From contig MU858057.1 of the NCBI GenBank assembly GCA_033297075.1, positions 62,001-126,000 on the forward strand: a stretch of 64,000 nucleotides of DNA, given 5' to 3'. The notes under the pieces were generated by a model that saw only the letters and a list, made by a program, of their open reading frames with translations, ran no database searches and was not told the origin of the DNA. The translations under genes and the position numbers were made by a program. The stretch comes from Rhypophila decipiens (lineage: Eukaryota; Ascomycota; Sordariomycetes; Sordariales; Naviculisporaceae). Of the stretch, positions 9,640 to 21,790 are shown one piece after another. Position 1 is the first letter of the stretch; every line of letters starts with the position of its first letter.

Positions 9640-11865
9640 ATGCCGCCACGCAAACGCACCGGGTCCAGGGGGTCCAGGGGGTCCAGAGGGTCCGACGTGA
9701 CCATGAAAGACGCTGAGGGCACGTCTGGAGCGCCCAAAATCCACCCCATGTTCCAAGTGCCGCCTATACCGGTGGAGCCCCTCGCGGCCAGGGACCCGGC
9801 CGATCTGGGAAGCAACCGGGACGATCCTACCGGGCACCGCTACGATGCGTACTGGAAAAGCCTCAGCAGGACATGCCAGGCGTGCTGGAGTGTCGGCTAC
9901 AAGAGACACATCTATGCCAAGTTTGAAAAGGCCTTTGAACCGCCCGCTCTAGGCGAGAAGACCAACCAAGGGGTTCTGAGCGCGAACCGGAAGCCGCGCC
10001 CCGAGATTCCATTCAGGAACCTTGCAAATGCCATACAACGCTTCTGCCAACAAGTACTCCCCGATCCAGAAATGGAAAAGAAGCAAGAACAAGAGCTACG
10101 AGGAATATTTGAGCCCCGCACCCCACCTGGGGGCGTCAGGAGGAGGAGAGCCTTCCAGCCCAAATTCTTGAAGCCTTATGATACCCTGCCTGACGAGGTC
10201 AAGTACAGATTGGATAAATGGGCCCATGACGAGAACTTCCTGAAAAGCATCTGGACTTCGGAGCACACCGAGCACAGGTGGGTCATCTTGGAGGCCTGGA
10301 TCTGGCACTACCTCCAAGACTGCCACTTCCTGACCAGCCGGATCAAGAACCACGACGACGACGAGGACGACGACCCCGACGAGCCAGCGAATCTGAATAA
10401 CGATCCAGCACTTCCCCTGCCTACGAATCGGCCGTCCAATCTCGACGGCTTGGATCCTCCATTGCGCACCCAATCCCTCGCGCACAAGGCATGGAACATC
10501 CTCCTCGAGGAGTTTGCTCCCTGGCGCAACTATCCCGGTATCTACCCTTTGACACTCAACGCGAACTTGGACAAAACGCACACCAGCAATGAGCGGCACG
10601 CCATCGCCTATGATGTCTGGCGCAAGGCCACGCTGGCCCTGCTGCCTCGCACCACCATGACCAGCGAATTCCCCTACCAGATCCGAGATGTGGTCGCCCA
10701 CCTGGCGAGGCACCTCACTCACATTCTTGGCGACGACGTATTCCCCAGGAAAACGATTCTCGACTTTGCGAGCCAGACCATGAAAAATTTCTACAAGACC
10801 CCCAAGAAGAATATCAACCCCTACGACGACCCGTCAGACCATGAAGTCGAAATCGTCCGGCAGCGTAACATGGTGAACGCGCTGATCGACATAGTCGACA
10901 ATGCCATCGACTTCCGCAACCAAAAGGACCGCGACGTTCGCTCGTGGGAGGTCGTCTTCCGCCCGCCCAGCACAGCCGCGACCTGGCAACACGACATGAC
11001 GGCCCCCCCGCACTCCTTCCCGCTAGACGAGTCCATCATGGACATCATCATCGACTCCCGCTCAGAAGCCCCCATCTACGCCAACGTCCCCAGCCCGACC
11101 AAACGCAAAGGAAAAGAAAAAGCTACTTCGCCGTCTCCCATCACAAGATGGGAAGTAGCCTGGGTAGCAACCCCGATGCTGTACGAGAACCGCTACGTCA
11201 GAGCAGGCTACTATGTCTTTGACCAGTACATGTGCAACAACCTGCAAGTGATCCTCAAAGGGACAGCCACGACCAAGGCGAAACTCGACGCCATCCAGAA
11301 GGAGCAACATCACTGGAATAAACCCCGCGACAAGCCTCCGGAAATTTCCCCTGTCAGCACGGCATACAGCCACGACTCGGAGGACAGCCTCCAATCTAGC
11401 GAGGGGGAGGACGCCGTCAAGCGAAGGGAGGCGAGAGAAGCCAAAAGAGCAGCCAAAATAGCAGCCAAGGAGGCAGCCAAAAAGCTCAGACCCAGGACAC
11501 CGGAAAGGGGCACGAACAAGAGACCCACCGGTCAGGTTGTTGAGCCAGGGCGTTCACCTGGGGAGACCAAGACCGGATCTTCCAAGAAACCGAGGCTCAA
11601 GTCTCCAGAGAGGCCCCTCGACTCCCCGAGTGAGGTGGTACGCAAGCGGAAGGAGGAAAGGGCAGCACGGCTCGAGAAGGAGAGACTACAGGAGGAAGCG
11701 GCACTCGTGCGGGAACGGCGGGATAGGGGAAGGTCGACCTGGGAGCGAGTCAATCAAAGGAGAGAAGAGCGGGGATTGGCGCCCTTACCGCGGCCTGAGG
11801 ACTTTGCCGACTTTGAGGACCCGGATGAGCAAAACCGGCCCAGGATCTTTGGAGTGTGGAGATGA
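9640..11865 (+). CDS. Hypothetical protein, 741 aa, with charged coiled-coil C-terminus
   Basis: A single intronless ORF begins at the ATG at 9640; the frame is open three codons further upstream but has no ATG there. I do not recognise the family. The N-terminus is basic with a GSR repeat (three tandem 9-bp units in the DNA), then Pro-rich. The middle (about residues 50-560) has globular-looking composition with many Trp and His. An acidic run (DDDEDDDPDEP) lies near residue 250. The last 180 residues are highly charged, with AREAKRAAKIAAKEAAKK and similar stretches that predict long helices and contain Lys/Arg clusters that could act as nuclear signals. GC-rich codon use like the conserved genes argues for a real gene. 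It lies alone between two gene-poor stretches and may be lineage-restricted. Confidence 0.82.
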   Translation: MPPRKRTGSRGSRGSRGSDVTMKDAEGTSGAPKIHPMFQVPPIPVEPLAARDPADLGSNRDDPTGHRYDAYWKSLSRTCQACWSVGYKRHIYAKFEKAFEPPALGEKTNQGVLSANRKPRPEIPFRNLANAIQRFCQQVLPDPEMEKKQEQELRGIFEPRTPPGGVRRRRAFQPKFLKPYDTLPDEVKYRLDKWAHDENFLKSIWTSEHTEHRWVILEAWIWHYLQDCHFLTSRIKNHDDDEDDDPDEPANLNNDPALPLPTNRPSNLDGLDPPLRTQSLAHKAWNILLEEFAPWRNYPGIYPLTLNANLDKTHTSNERHAIAYDVWRKATLALLPRTTMTSEFPYQIRDVVAHLARHLTHILGDDVFPRKTILDFASQTMKNFYKTPKKNINPYDDPSDHEVEIVRQRNMVNALIDIVDNAIDFRNQKDRDVRSWEVVFRPPSTAATWQHDMTAPPHSFPLDESIMDIIIDSRSEAPIYANVPSPTKRKGKEKATSPSPITRWEVAWVATPMLYENRYVRAGYYVFDQYMCNNLQVILKGTATTKAKLDAIQKEQHHWNKPRDKPPEISPVSTAYSHDSEDSLQSSEGEDAVKRREAREAKRAAKIAAKEAAKKLRPRTPERGTNKRPTGQVVEPGRSPGETKTGSSKKPRLKSPERPLDSPSEVVRKRKEERAARLEKERLQEEAALVRERRDRGRSTWERVNQRREERGLAPLPRPEDFADFEDPDEQNRPRIFGVWR

Positions 11866-14800
11866 GATGTTGGTTGACAATTTCCTCTGTTTGTAGTGCA
11901 TTTACTTGTCAGCAATCGCAGTTGTGTGAAAATGGATTGGATATCTTTTCGACATACGATGGGAAATCCTCTGGGCCTTGTCAAGTCACACGGGCACAGA
12001 ACGAGCTCGTTCAAAGATATCTTGCTGGATTTATTTAGAACAGGCAGAAAGTAATAAACCGTATCGTTGAGAAGGCAAGGTACGCGTCACGGGATGGCCG
12101 GGCGTGCTCGGAGTGGCCCTCGGACTTTCGAAATAACGGGAGAGCTGTGCCGACTCGATACGACATCTGTGATTAAAGCACCTTTTTGTCAATAAAAATG
12201 ATACAAGAAAGAACCGTAATCGATCGGCAAGACCCCGATTGGCCCCCCCCCCAAAACGCGCCACTTGGGTAAAAAAGTACCACTCTGTAAGCAGTCAGTT
12301 ACTGTCCGTTATATATATATTGCCCTGACGGGATTGGTACCCGTAGAGAAAGAAAACGTTGGGACGCAAATGTTCATTGTTCGTTGGGACGCATGACCGA
12401 GTGAAATGCATGCCAACCTGGAAGTTTGGAGTAGAGATTGATGGTCTGCTTTGATTTCTGAAGTGGAAGTTCAAGCTTAACTTGAGTCATTTGATGGATC
12501 ATGGAACCCAGCAGGGCCTACCCGTTGTGAATGGTTGGGTTGGGCCTCGCAGGCGGCAGGCCGAGGATGTTCCGGCCGTCAATTCGGCAGGAGCTGTAGA
12601 GTTGCCGCTTGCCAAGACCCGGTCATTCACCGGGACTCGGCATCAAGACGCCGGCCGATCCCGATCCCGATCCCGATCCCAGGGAGGTACTTGCCGAATC
12701 GAATTGGAAGATCTGCCGGGCATCTCGCTGTGACATATTGCCGTGCCCATGGTCCACAAAACGAAGGGGACCAGATGGCCAAGCTTCCAAGTTCCCACAA
12801 GCTGGCATCCAGACGACCCAGTGGCACGCCAACGACTTGCGTCGCAAAATATACAGTCTCTTGATCTTGGAAATGTCTCCCGACATCATCTATTCCAATG
12901 TCGATCAGCAACAACAACACTTGGCAACTGGCCAACTCCGAGACGTGACTCACGCCAAGTTACGAAGCAACATGACAGGCCCATAAAACAGACGAGGCAT
13001 AGCACTCGACAAGACTCGGGTAGTGCGGTAGGCACTTGGGTCCTGGCATGATGAGGTGGCAGGAAGGTTGAAGGACAACAAGCCATCATCACACAGCTTG
13101 AGGAAGGAACGACTATTCCTTCGTACTCCGAACCATATCAATGCTGGTCAGCATGGAGTGGGAGGAGAAAGAAGTGCAGACTGACACGTTTACCAGAGAT
13201 ATCCCATCTACTTCGACACAACACCAGCTTCTGACACTGCACTACCGCACCCTAGGAGGCGAAGACGACGACGGCGACGTCAAGAGACAACTTGAATAGG
13301 CACGTTTCTCCTTGGTCGTTTGAACCTGGAATGTCATATGGTAACCTGGCCAAGTGTTTGCTGAAAGAGTCAACCGGTGAGCTCAAAACACCGTGGTCTG
13401 TTTCTTCTCGGTGAGGGCTGATTGACCAAACTTCGGACAAGGGCGCCTGTAGGACCTAATGCCTATAGGCACCGAAAGAGACAAGGACGATGACCTCAAG
13501 TCTCGGCCCCCATATCCCATGATTCCTATCCTAATATGTCCCCTCGGGATGCTGTCGCCACTCCTCAGCTCATCGAGTTACACTTCGAAGTCGTGGTGTT
13601 GGCCTAGATATCCTGGGAGGAGGTAAACAATAGACTCGGATGCTCCAGTGACGTGAGCCCTGACGCAGCTAAGGCATTCTCTTGTCCACTTGACGATCCT
13701 GATCCTTGGCCTTGGGAAGCTCTCCACCTTCATTGACGCAAGACGTCAGGTTGTAACCTTCAACCAGTCGGCAGAGCCCCCAAATTTATGCAAGGGGGTG
13801 GACTCAATAATCTCCACTCGGGACTCTCGTGGCGAGTTGGAAAACTCGATGAACGGCGGTCGAGGGAAGCCGGATTCAGGTGGTGGTCAGTCTGAGCTGA
13901 GAGCATGGCGCTAACCGATGTCAAGATCAAACGGTCACCTCATTTTGACATCTTAAACTGATGCCTGCCGGGCAAACAAAACCGCTCGCCACCCACGGTC
14001 ACCCAGAATGGGGCCAGAGGACCAAGATTCGGACAGATCGGGTTTTGGGGAGCCGTGGGATGTGCCAGAGTGGTCCCGAGTGTACACCGAGTGTACGGCA
14101 GTGCCTTCCCGGACGACTTTGGACGACCAACAAACCTTTTTGTCATGTCTGACTACCCATGGTTCGGGGGTAACATCGACTCGCGCCTCAATGAAGGAGG
14201 TGGTTGATGGCAGTTGGTTGTCAAGCGCGACAGACGCACGCGATGGATCATGGAGCCCAGTGGCATAAGAGGTAAATCCCATAGAGTCACCAGTGACTAC
14301 TGTGACTGGCACTGACTGTCCTCAGAAAAATAGGCTGCTGCGGTTAGGCGAAATAGGCGCACCTCTTGGCCTCGATCTGTCTCGAATTGGCTGTGTTTGG
14401 GAGCAGCTCTCCGAGCTTGTTGCTGAGGAATCCGTGCCTTCGAGCTCGGATTTTTGCATCGCATTCGGAGCGTTGCGAGAGAGAAGGGAAAAGTCTAGGT
14501 GTCTAAGCCCGGATGAGGATTCTGTGCTAACCAATCAGGTGCGGTTAGTCATTGAAGCTAGCCTCAAAGGTGGAGCTTAAACCGAGCCAATCAGAGCAAA
14601 GGACTAATTAATACACACTTACAGGGGGTGTTCTCTGCCAAAGATACCAGATAGCTAGTGAAAACACTCTAGGCGAGTATAACTTACACCTGATGAGGAC
14701 TATCACGATGAAGATTGGCTCTCGGGCATTTTCTATATAACTAGTCGGCAAGGAACGACGTAGAGTTCTTTTGCTTTCATCATCCTCATCCGATCTTCTC

Positions 14801-14893
14801 ATCATCTCAGGAACAATACAAGCATCTCAAACTCCTTCTCGCAAGTTTTCAATCTCTAAAACTACCAACTCATCCCAACAACTCACCTTCACC
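11866..14893. other. Gene-poor stretch with short repeats
   Basis: No gene can be supported in these 3 kb. There is a short C-run at about 12242-12251, a TATATATATA run near 12311-12320, and four tandem CCCGAT-type hexamers at about 12657-12680. The only ORF with mildly protein-like composition is 14293-14580 on the plus strand; it lacks an ATG and is not called. The last 160 bases are the promoter of the gene at 14894. Confidence 0.5.
14734..14740 (+). promoter_or_regulatory. TATA box of the Ser-rich small gene
   Basis: TATATAA lies 154 bases upstream of the ATG at 14894. It is followed by a C/T-rich and A-rich leader (catcctcatcc, tcatctcagg) typical of highly expressed fungal genes. Confidence 0.5.
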
Positions 14894-15174
14894 ATGTCTG
14901 GCAACCAGGGTTCCTCTTCCTCCTCCAGCACCAACTGGGATCCCCTCCTCAAGCACTCGTCTGCCCTTGGAATCCTCAAGCCCGGCATCGTCTTTAGCAG
15001 CAGCGGAGGCTACAGCTCCAGCTCTGGGTCCGGCAATTCATCTGGAAGCAGCAGTGGCAACAAGACCAGCGGTGGAAGCTCATCATACTCATCATCGAGC
15101 AAGGTACATCTTCATCCTTATCTTACAAGTCTCTAGCTCGTATATTAACATTTCATCAGCGGAGCTCAAAGTAA
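14894..15174 (+). CDS. Small serine/glycine-rich protein, 74 aa
   Basis: Exons are 14894-15103 and 15160-15174. The 56-nt intron has GTACAT, a TATTAAC branch point and CAG, and the second exon encodes only RSSK before the stop. The ATG has an ideal context (caccATG). The protein is about half Ser and Gly, with one short ordered-looking core (STNWDPLLKHSSALGILKPG) ahead of Ser/Gly runs. There is no signal peptide or membrane segment, so it is probably cytosolic or nuclear and largely disordered. A clear TATA box, leader, good start context and a well-formed intron make it a convincing gene despite its size. I recognise no family; small Ser-rich stress- or development-induced proteins of this shape are common in fungi, but that role is only a guess. 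Confidence 0.72.
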
Positions 15175-18100
15175 AGATGCGATGAATCGACGTTCGACAA
15201 TAGACAGCATTTCAACATAGACTACTTATAAATGGGAGTCCTCGCGGACGAATTCATCACGATATAGACCGGATCATGGGTTAGATGGCCATGGGGGAAC
15301 TGGAGTTTCGGCCGGGGGGCCAGGGTACAGGGCGCTATTAGATTCACTCGGATGGTTTGGCTTTGGACGGGTTTCTTGGGTTCTTTTCTTTACATGTATC
15401 TTTCTTACATCTTCGATTCACGTCTTTTCGCTCATGTTTTACTTTAAACCAGCGGTGCTGGCCTGGAGCCACGCGCTCGCTTTACTCAGATATATCAATC
15501 AAACTTGTCATGACAACATACTCTTAGTCATTCCATTGTGAAATTTTCTTTGTAATGCGCATAGATCATTGCCTGAACAGGTCTATCCTGACCCCCTAGG
15601 CGGATTAATTATGTGCCTGACCAACAATTTGGCTTAACGATAGGTTCTACTATTAGGTTTTACCATTACTCAGCACCCATAGCTACTATTCTATTTATTT
15701 CTTAGTCACCTTCTCCGTATATCACCGGTATAACTTTCCCAATACGATTGTTTTTCTCATTCAAGTATTATATCCGACGTCGTTGAGAAAAAGGGTGTAG
15801 AGATCGCCACATAAGACTGGGATGTTATCATGTTCTAGACCGCTGCAGTGACTCGGATTTAAACTTGTCCAACCCGAAGCAATGAGGCGAATTTCCTCAA
15901 GATCTGGTGGTGCCAAAACTTCATTATGAAAGAGCGGTCCAAAACTTGAGCTTCATGAGATTCTGTTATGGTTCTTCCTTTTTTCCCCACGGGTAATGGT
16001 TTGCCCAGATCATTTCAGAGGGTTGCTTTGTCATACTATAATAGTATGGTATACTCGGAGACATAACGTCTTGGCGCGGGGTCTAGTCTCTTTTGGGGGG
16101 GACTATAGACATAACTAGCAACGTCCAACTTTCTATACTACGTACCATGTTGCTCAGGATTCCTTCTTGTAGGGGTTACAATATTAGCTCTCACTACCCA
16201 TAATGACTGTTATCCGTTGCGAAGGCAGCGTAGCAGTCGGTCTGCTAACCAGGTTTTACGTTGTAAGCTAGGTGGTATCCAGAGGCAGATATGCATAATG
16301 CCGCGCGCTGGAGTAGGCATTCATAGTATGTCTTGCTAGAGGACTGGAGCAGCCTTCTCTTGCCTACGAAGCAAGTCGAAGCGAGTAAGGATGTTGTTTA
16401 AGAATGGGCGATGTTTCGAATCCCTTGCAAGGCGGATAGGGCCGCAGTGTTTGAATTGCCGTTCGCTTGTAAGGCGAAGGAGCTAGCCATTTAGCCCCTT
16501 TAGGCTTAGATCTATGATGTTTATTTAGCGTTGTGCTCTTTAGGCAGCTGAATTTCTTTTGTTTCGTTTCGCCACTGTTCCTTTTGGTCTTGCTTTCTTT
16601 CTTTTTTTCTTTATCATTAACAGATGGGGTTAGCTGTATAATTCTTATCATTCGTATTCCCGACGTGGTTGATACTAGTAATGCAGTCATCTTTGATTTC
16701 GAGGCTTCAGGTAAGCAACCATACGTGGACCATGATAGCATCCCAGCCACAATAGCACTTGGCTGGCAAATGATCTTTTCCGATCCACCTTTTGATACCA
16801 AAAGAATCAACTTGACGGGCACGGGCCCATTGCATATACTAACTTGAAGTCTCATGATATTTTGCGTGGTGTTGTGGGATGGTATACGTATGAAAATGCG
16901 ATGGTCCGCGTAGGTATGATTGCTCATTCGTTGAGGCTCAATATCTGGGCATGTCATGAGGTTGTCGCCCGGATGGTGGGCCAGAGTCAGGCGCAACACC
17001 GGGACACTGAACCGCCACGTTTAACTGGAGGTTTGCCACGCGAGTCCGGATATCAACTATTACTAATTTTGTTTGTTTGGTCAGTACCGAGAGTGTTTGA
17101 CATGCGGGTGACGATACGTACCACCCAAAACTCCGTACCCGGTGGCAGTGCCGCATACCTGCATCCTCCTCTCAAGGCAGTCATATTTCTGGGAATAGTT
17201 TTTGGGATTTGGATCAGCGTAGCGTCGGATTACCGTTTGGGCTGTTGATCAGGATTGGGAAAAACTTGATTACGAAATCCCCATTCGGCATTTTGAGGGT
17301 ATCTCGGTGGTTGGTTATCCCCCGCGAGATGCCGTTTGATCGGATATTGAATTTGCCGAATCGGAGCAGGACACGCAATTCGGAGGACCTTGTGCTCTGG
17401 TACCAAGAGAAGTGAGGTTCTTTTGCTTGCAGCTGATGCAAGAGAGCCGCATGTCAATCCGACTCAATCGTCCAGTCCCGGCCCCGATTTGGACCGCAGA
17501 GGGCGGAATCTTGAGTTGCGCGCAATGTTTTTCCCATATGGGAACGCTTACGCCGCTCACGGCCCCCGCATTAACATCCCACGCGCCAATGATGGAGGCC
17601 AAGGGAACGGGGAGTTGTGTGGAATACACTGGAATTTCATGCATGTGAGGAAATGTGCAAGTAAGGAAGGCAGGAAGGAGGACGACACAGATCTCGGTAT
17701 GAAAAAATGGGTTGGTGCTACCTGACACGGTTTCTCCTTATTGGGATGACGCTGCGATGCAATGAGATCTAGAGTTTATTGGAACTTTAACCTGGAAGCC
17801 ACAGTCAATCTGCCTTTTGCATGTGGGGCCACGCCCACAGCTGACATCGTAACCCCTAGTCTGATGTACACTACACAATTGCAAAGTGCCGTACCTGAGC
17901 TGTTTCATATCTACACTCACGCTGTGGCTATGAGGTGGTGCGAGTTGCAATTATCTTTCTTTTCTTCGTCAAATCTAAAGATGGGATGCTGACCTGGATG
18001 AAAACGAAACTTAGGCAGAGAGATTTTGGTGGCTTGGGATCTGTTTGTGATACATCGGGAATTCGCTGATCCTGCAAAGGAAGGAAAGAAGCTAGTAAGC

Positions 18101-20335
18101 TTGCATATCTCGTTGGTCGCAGTACATATCAAGTAATCACATTTACCGGTATCTCCTTTTGGTGTGGGTCGATCTGATCCGGACATTCGGGTCCGTTGAT
18201 TGCCGCTGCCGCTCTGAAGCTTTCCCGAGCTCTCGGGTTGAACCCCGATTGGTACTCGGATCCGAGTGGTTAGCAAGTCGGGGGCCACAAGCCACCAAAC
18301 TGGAAGGTATCAAGAGTGCCAAGAATCATGAAAATAAAACAACAATGACTGACTTTCAATTTTTATTCGATTAGTAAACGGAGGAATGGGATCTTCGAAG
18401 TGGACTCTCGCCATGCAGCGATCCTGGATTTTCGATGCGGCACAGAAATCCAAGACCGAAAATGTCGACGACGACGACGACTTTCACCTACCTCGAAGCT
18501 GAGCTTCAAGCGACCCTTGATTGGATCACGTCTTCGATGGAGCTCGGAAGCTCAAATGAAAAAAAGTTCCTTGCATGTTCTAGAATCGATCGTCGACACG
18601 CAGGCACGGCTCATTCCAAGGCAAATCGGACTGCCGACATCAGCACGGAATTAACGGTCTCGGATAATGAGAATCAAACCCCACATCTGCTCCGGAGACT
18701 TATTACAATGTTGCATCAATGGGGTCTCACCAAATCCTGCCTCGCATCAATACCTGGTAACAACCTCATTTCACTAGCGCCAGTCCTCGGAGCGGTGCAA
18801 TACAAGGCCGTAGCAAGATATGACCGAATTGGCCAGCAGAAGTCGTATTCACAGCTTCAATAAAACAAAAAATGCCTACCCGGCGGCAAGCCCAATATCC
18901 TCTTTCAATAGCAAGCTTTCCTCTGGCAGGATGTTTACTGTGGCTGGCGCTGTGCTAGGAACACCTCAGGAATCAAAGTAAACAAAACACTTCATCCCAA
19001 CTTTCGGGATTATAACTACAAGCCACAAGTGAGGCATTCTGGAGGTTTGAAGTCATATGAAAAATGGTATCCAACTACGACACCGGTTGAAACTACGCAT
19101 AGAGACCCGGCATCATGGTTCGCAGCAAAACCAAAATAGAACAAGGCGGTGCCTCCCCGCGAAATTGGGCTACTCTTACGGGCCGGTGGGTCCACGGGTG
19201 TGGCGTTGGGCTAACAAACGTGGGAAAGGCATGGGGGAGCACCACTGTAAAGCCTCAGCTGAGGACCGTTGAGGACCCTGGCTGGCCGCATTAGTGGCCC
19301 CCCCATCCCCCACAACGTTCGGAATGCAGCCCGGCGGCTCTGTAGGGCTGACGGACACCTGTCATTGTTTCAGCTCTAGCTCATGTGGAGCCTCATTCTT
19401 GTTGTGGTTGGTTGTGCTTACTATTTCCACGTGCTTCCTCGACTGACACCACCTGAATCGCACTGCTCTAGAACGCTGTGTCCCATGAATCATAACAAAC
19501 CGAATATTTTCACCTCGGACACGATTCTTTTGGCAGTTTTCCGTATCATCCTCAGCTCTCAGTCAGAGGCGTAAACACGACACCGAGAGGCTGGGCAACA
19601 AGTTCACAGCAGCGGCCAGGACGGTTTACAAAACCCAGTGCATGAGTACGTACCTAGATACCTCGCAGCAAACTCTTAGCCTTTTTTTTTTCCACCTGCA
19701 TCTCATGGAATCCCAGGGCCCAAAACTGACCGAAACTGACTCACATCCATACCATCATCCTCACCTGGCCAAGCAAAAGTCTGCCGAGATTGAAAAAAGG
19801 TCCTCAAATAATCGTTGACCACAACCCCAGGACACATGGATGATTGTAAAGATACCTGGCAATACAGAACATGAAAGCATTGGCCAGTTCGTAAAGAGAC
19901 CTCTTCGTAAAATGATGAGAAAGCCCAAGTAGCCTAACTTCGACCACGTCACCACGGTTCACTGGGTCGGGGTGCCGGGGACCTAGAATCCCATCATGCA
20001 AAAATGTTACCGTATATGGACTGGGCTCTAGTGCAAGCCTGCTGCTCAAATGATATCAAACCTGTCCGATATCAAAAGACTAGATAGACATGTGGTAAAA
20101 CTTGCGACGGGATACCGACAAACCATACCGGGAATAATGTCCTGTTTGCGCGGTTCGTTTGACAGGGGTCTTTGGGGCTGAGAGAGATGGACAGAAAAAA
20201 GCATGAAATTCCCACTTGCAAATTCCAAGAAATGGAGGTTTCATATAAGGACAGGAGAACCAGGAACGAAAAAAGAACAAGATCAATCATTCAAAGTTGC
20301 AAAAAGTAAGTATCAGTGAATACTTGGCTGGTTAC
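15175..20335. other. Long gene-poor stretch, about 5.2 kb
   Basis: No gene can be supported. Part of 15400-16300 reads as AT-richer, tract-rich DNA of the kind left by mutated repeats, but no transposon ends or protein remnants are recognisable. A perfect 17-base palindrome (arms CATACTAT) is at about 16031-16047. A tRNA-like relic is at about 16403-16500. Weak ORFs at 16364-16999 (minus) and 18462-18863 (plus, opening MSTTTTTFTYLEAEL) have no recognised domain and no supporting splice structure. Confidence 0.5.
16403..16500 (-). ncRNA. Degenerate tRNA-like sequence
   Basis: On the minus strand a perfect anticodon-type hairpin TTCGC-CTTACAA-GCGAA would carry a TAC (Val) anticodon. It is flanked by GGGGCTAAATGG on one side and by TTCAAAC and GATTCGAAAC (B-box-like) on the other. 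The D arm and acceptor stem do not fold properly, so it is at most a decayed tRNA or SINE fragment. Confidence 0.2.
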
Positions 20336-20405
20336 TCGGATACGGGGAGTCGAACCCCGGGCTAGTGAGTGAGAGTCACTGATGTTACCGCTACACCATA
20401 CCCGA
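20336..20405 (-). tRNA. tRNA-Glu (CTC)
   Basis: On the minus strand it starts TCGGGTATGGTGTAGCGG and ends CCCCGTATCCGA, and the seven acceptor pairs form (one G-U). The anticodon stem AGTGA/TCACT holds loop CTCTCAC, anticodon CTC. The T arm is CGGGGTTCGACTCCCCG. There is no intron. Confidence 0.95.
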
Positions 20406-21029
20406 TTTGAGGAGCCGGGATGGCTTCCGATTGTTTGATGGAAATTTGAGCGCCGGGGAGGGATTATATTTGACTTTTCTCGCTTGCGTGGTTGTTGTTG
20501 TGGATATCTTGGCGACCCCTGACTCGTGAAGCTGGGCTGACCCTTAAACTCTAAACATCAAGCCCTTTGAGCCTGAAATGGTATGACAAGACAATGAGAT
20601 ACAGTATAAAGCAATCGGTACTATCATCATGTTGTTTACATAGTTTCATTGATGGACATAAAAAGAAGAGTTGGTGTAATTGCCTCCTCAACTCTTCCTG
20701 CAGAGACAGTGGAGACAAAACGGCAAAAAAATGGCAAAAGTACATACAACACCAGGGATTCGCTGGTGGTCACCCACCCAACTACTAGTCTGGCGGTCGC
20801 TGGCTTATCTATGGGAGAGCGGACGGGATCCCGAGTTTTCCAGCGCCTATGGTCGTATGTGTCAAACAGATGAATGACAGATGCTTATATGCTCTTGAAG
20901 ACTGCCCTTTCCACAGATTTTATTCACACAACGAGAGACGGTCGTTTCCTAGAAGAGAAAAAAATCTTTGGACGTCATGAGATCTTATTATCTGTCTTTT
21001 ATATCCCTATCTATGTCTAGGAATTTGAT
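20406..21029. other. Spacer between tRNA-Glu and the decayed gene
   Basis: Nothing gene-like is seen. The right end is the former 3' UTR of the minus-strand pseudogene. Confidence 0.5.
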
Positions 21030-21790
21030 CTAGCTAGGATCCGCATACGTGATGGAACAGATCAGATCCTGGTTGTCAGAGAAATGGAACCCCTTAAAGG
21101 CAAACGTCTCATTACCGGAGAAGATAAAGTCCTGCAGCTCGGCGATCTTGAGGCCCTCGAACGTGCAGCCCTCGTAATCGAGGCCCTTGAATTTGTCGAA
21201 CGTGCCGTTGACCTCCGCGAAGAAGTTGGTGAAGCCGCTGGCTTTGTTCTCGTAGTGTTTGTTTTCGACTTTGGACTCCTTCTTGACCACCATCTTGCCG
21301 GCCGCGTCGACGGCCAGCTCGAGGCTTTCGTTGTATCTTGTGGACCGGGTCGCCGTCGGCGCGCGTCTGCGTATTGTGTATGTAGAGGTGGGCTCTGTAG
21401 CCCGACTCGACCTCGAGCTTGTTGCCCCGGGCGACTACCCTGGCCCAGTAGTGGCACTCGGTGGTGATGGAGCCCAGGGCCCCGTTCGCCCCGGCCTGGT
21501 TCTCGGATTTGGCATCGTAGTTGACCGTGACGATGGTTTCGCCGCTGGGAGGGATCTCGCTGCTGATGGTCGAAGAGGAGCTGCTGCACACTAAACATGG
21601 AGCTGCTGGTGTTCTTGATCTGCTCCTTGACGGTGTCTGGAAGTCGTCAAAGGGCGCGTCCTGGGAGAGCCGGAGATCCACATCCGACACGAGGTTCCAG
21701 GCTTGGTTTGGCTTGTCGCTCTGTAAGGCGGAAGAAATGGAGAGGGCCGTATTTGGAGAATACAAAGGAAATGTGAAGAGTTGCAAGTAA
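21030..21790 (-). pseudogene. Decayed gene of unknown function with frameshifts and no start codon
   Basis: Protein-like sequence runs leftward on the minus strand but changes frame at least three times. One frame covers about 21786-21655 (with an AWNLVSDVDLRLS stretch). A second covers about 21655-21570 (EQIKNTSSSMFSVQQLLFD). The first resumes to about 21330 (SGETIVTVNYDAKSE, HYWARVVARGNKLEV). A third runs to the stop at 21030 (GFTNFFAEVNGTF, FSDNQDLICSITYAD). None of the breaks has splice sites at fungal intron length. No in-frame ATG opens the first segment; the best candidate position holds TTG. An intron-like GTATTC...ACAG may lie at about 21761-21719. I do not recognise the family. Sequence error is an alternative, but several separate shifts plus a missing start and a transposon in the leader favour true decay. 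Confidence 0.65.

Noticed and set aside
12657..12680. Tandem CCCGAT hexamers considered as a repeat element or CRISPR-like array
   Set aside because: Only four direct hexamers without spacers; a simple microsatellite.
14293..14580. 95-codon ORF with fairly protein-like sequence
   Set aside because: Begins without ATG and has no recognised family or supporting exon upstream; could be an isolated exon but cannot be supported.
16031..16047. Perfect 17-base palindrome CATACTATAATAGTATG
   Set aside because: Too short and AT-rich to distinguish from chance; no adjacent gene for it to regulate.
16364..16999. 211-codon minus-strand ORF
   Set aside because: Its end overlaps the tRNA-like relic, its composition is Lys/Ser/Thr-rich from AT-biased DNA, and no domain is seen.
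18462..18863. Plus-strand ORF opening MSTTTTTFTYLEAEL
   Set aside because: Has an ATG but no domain, no promoter signal and weak codon preference; left as spacer.
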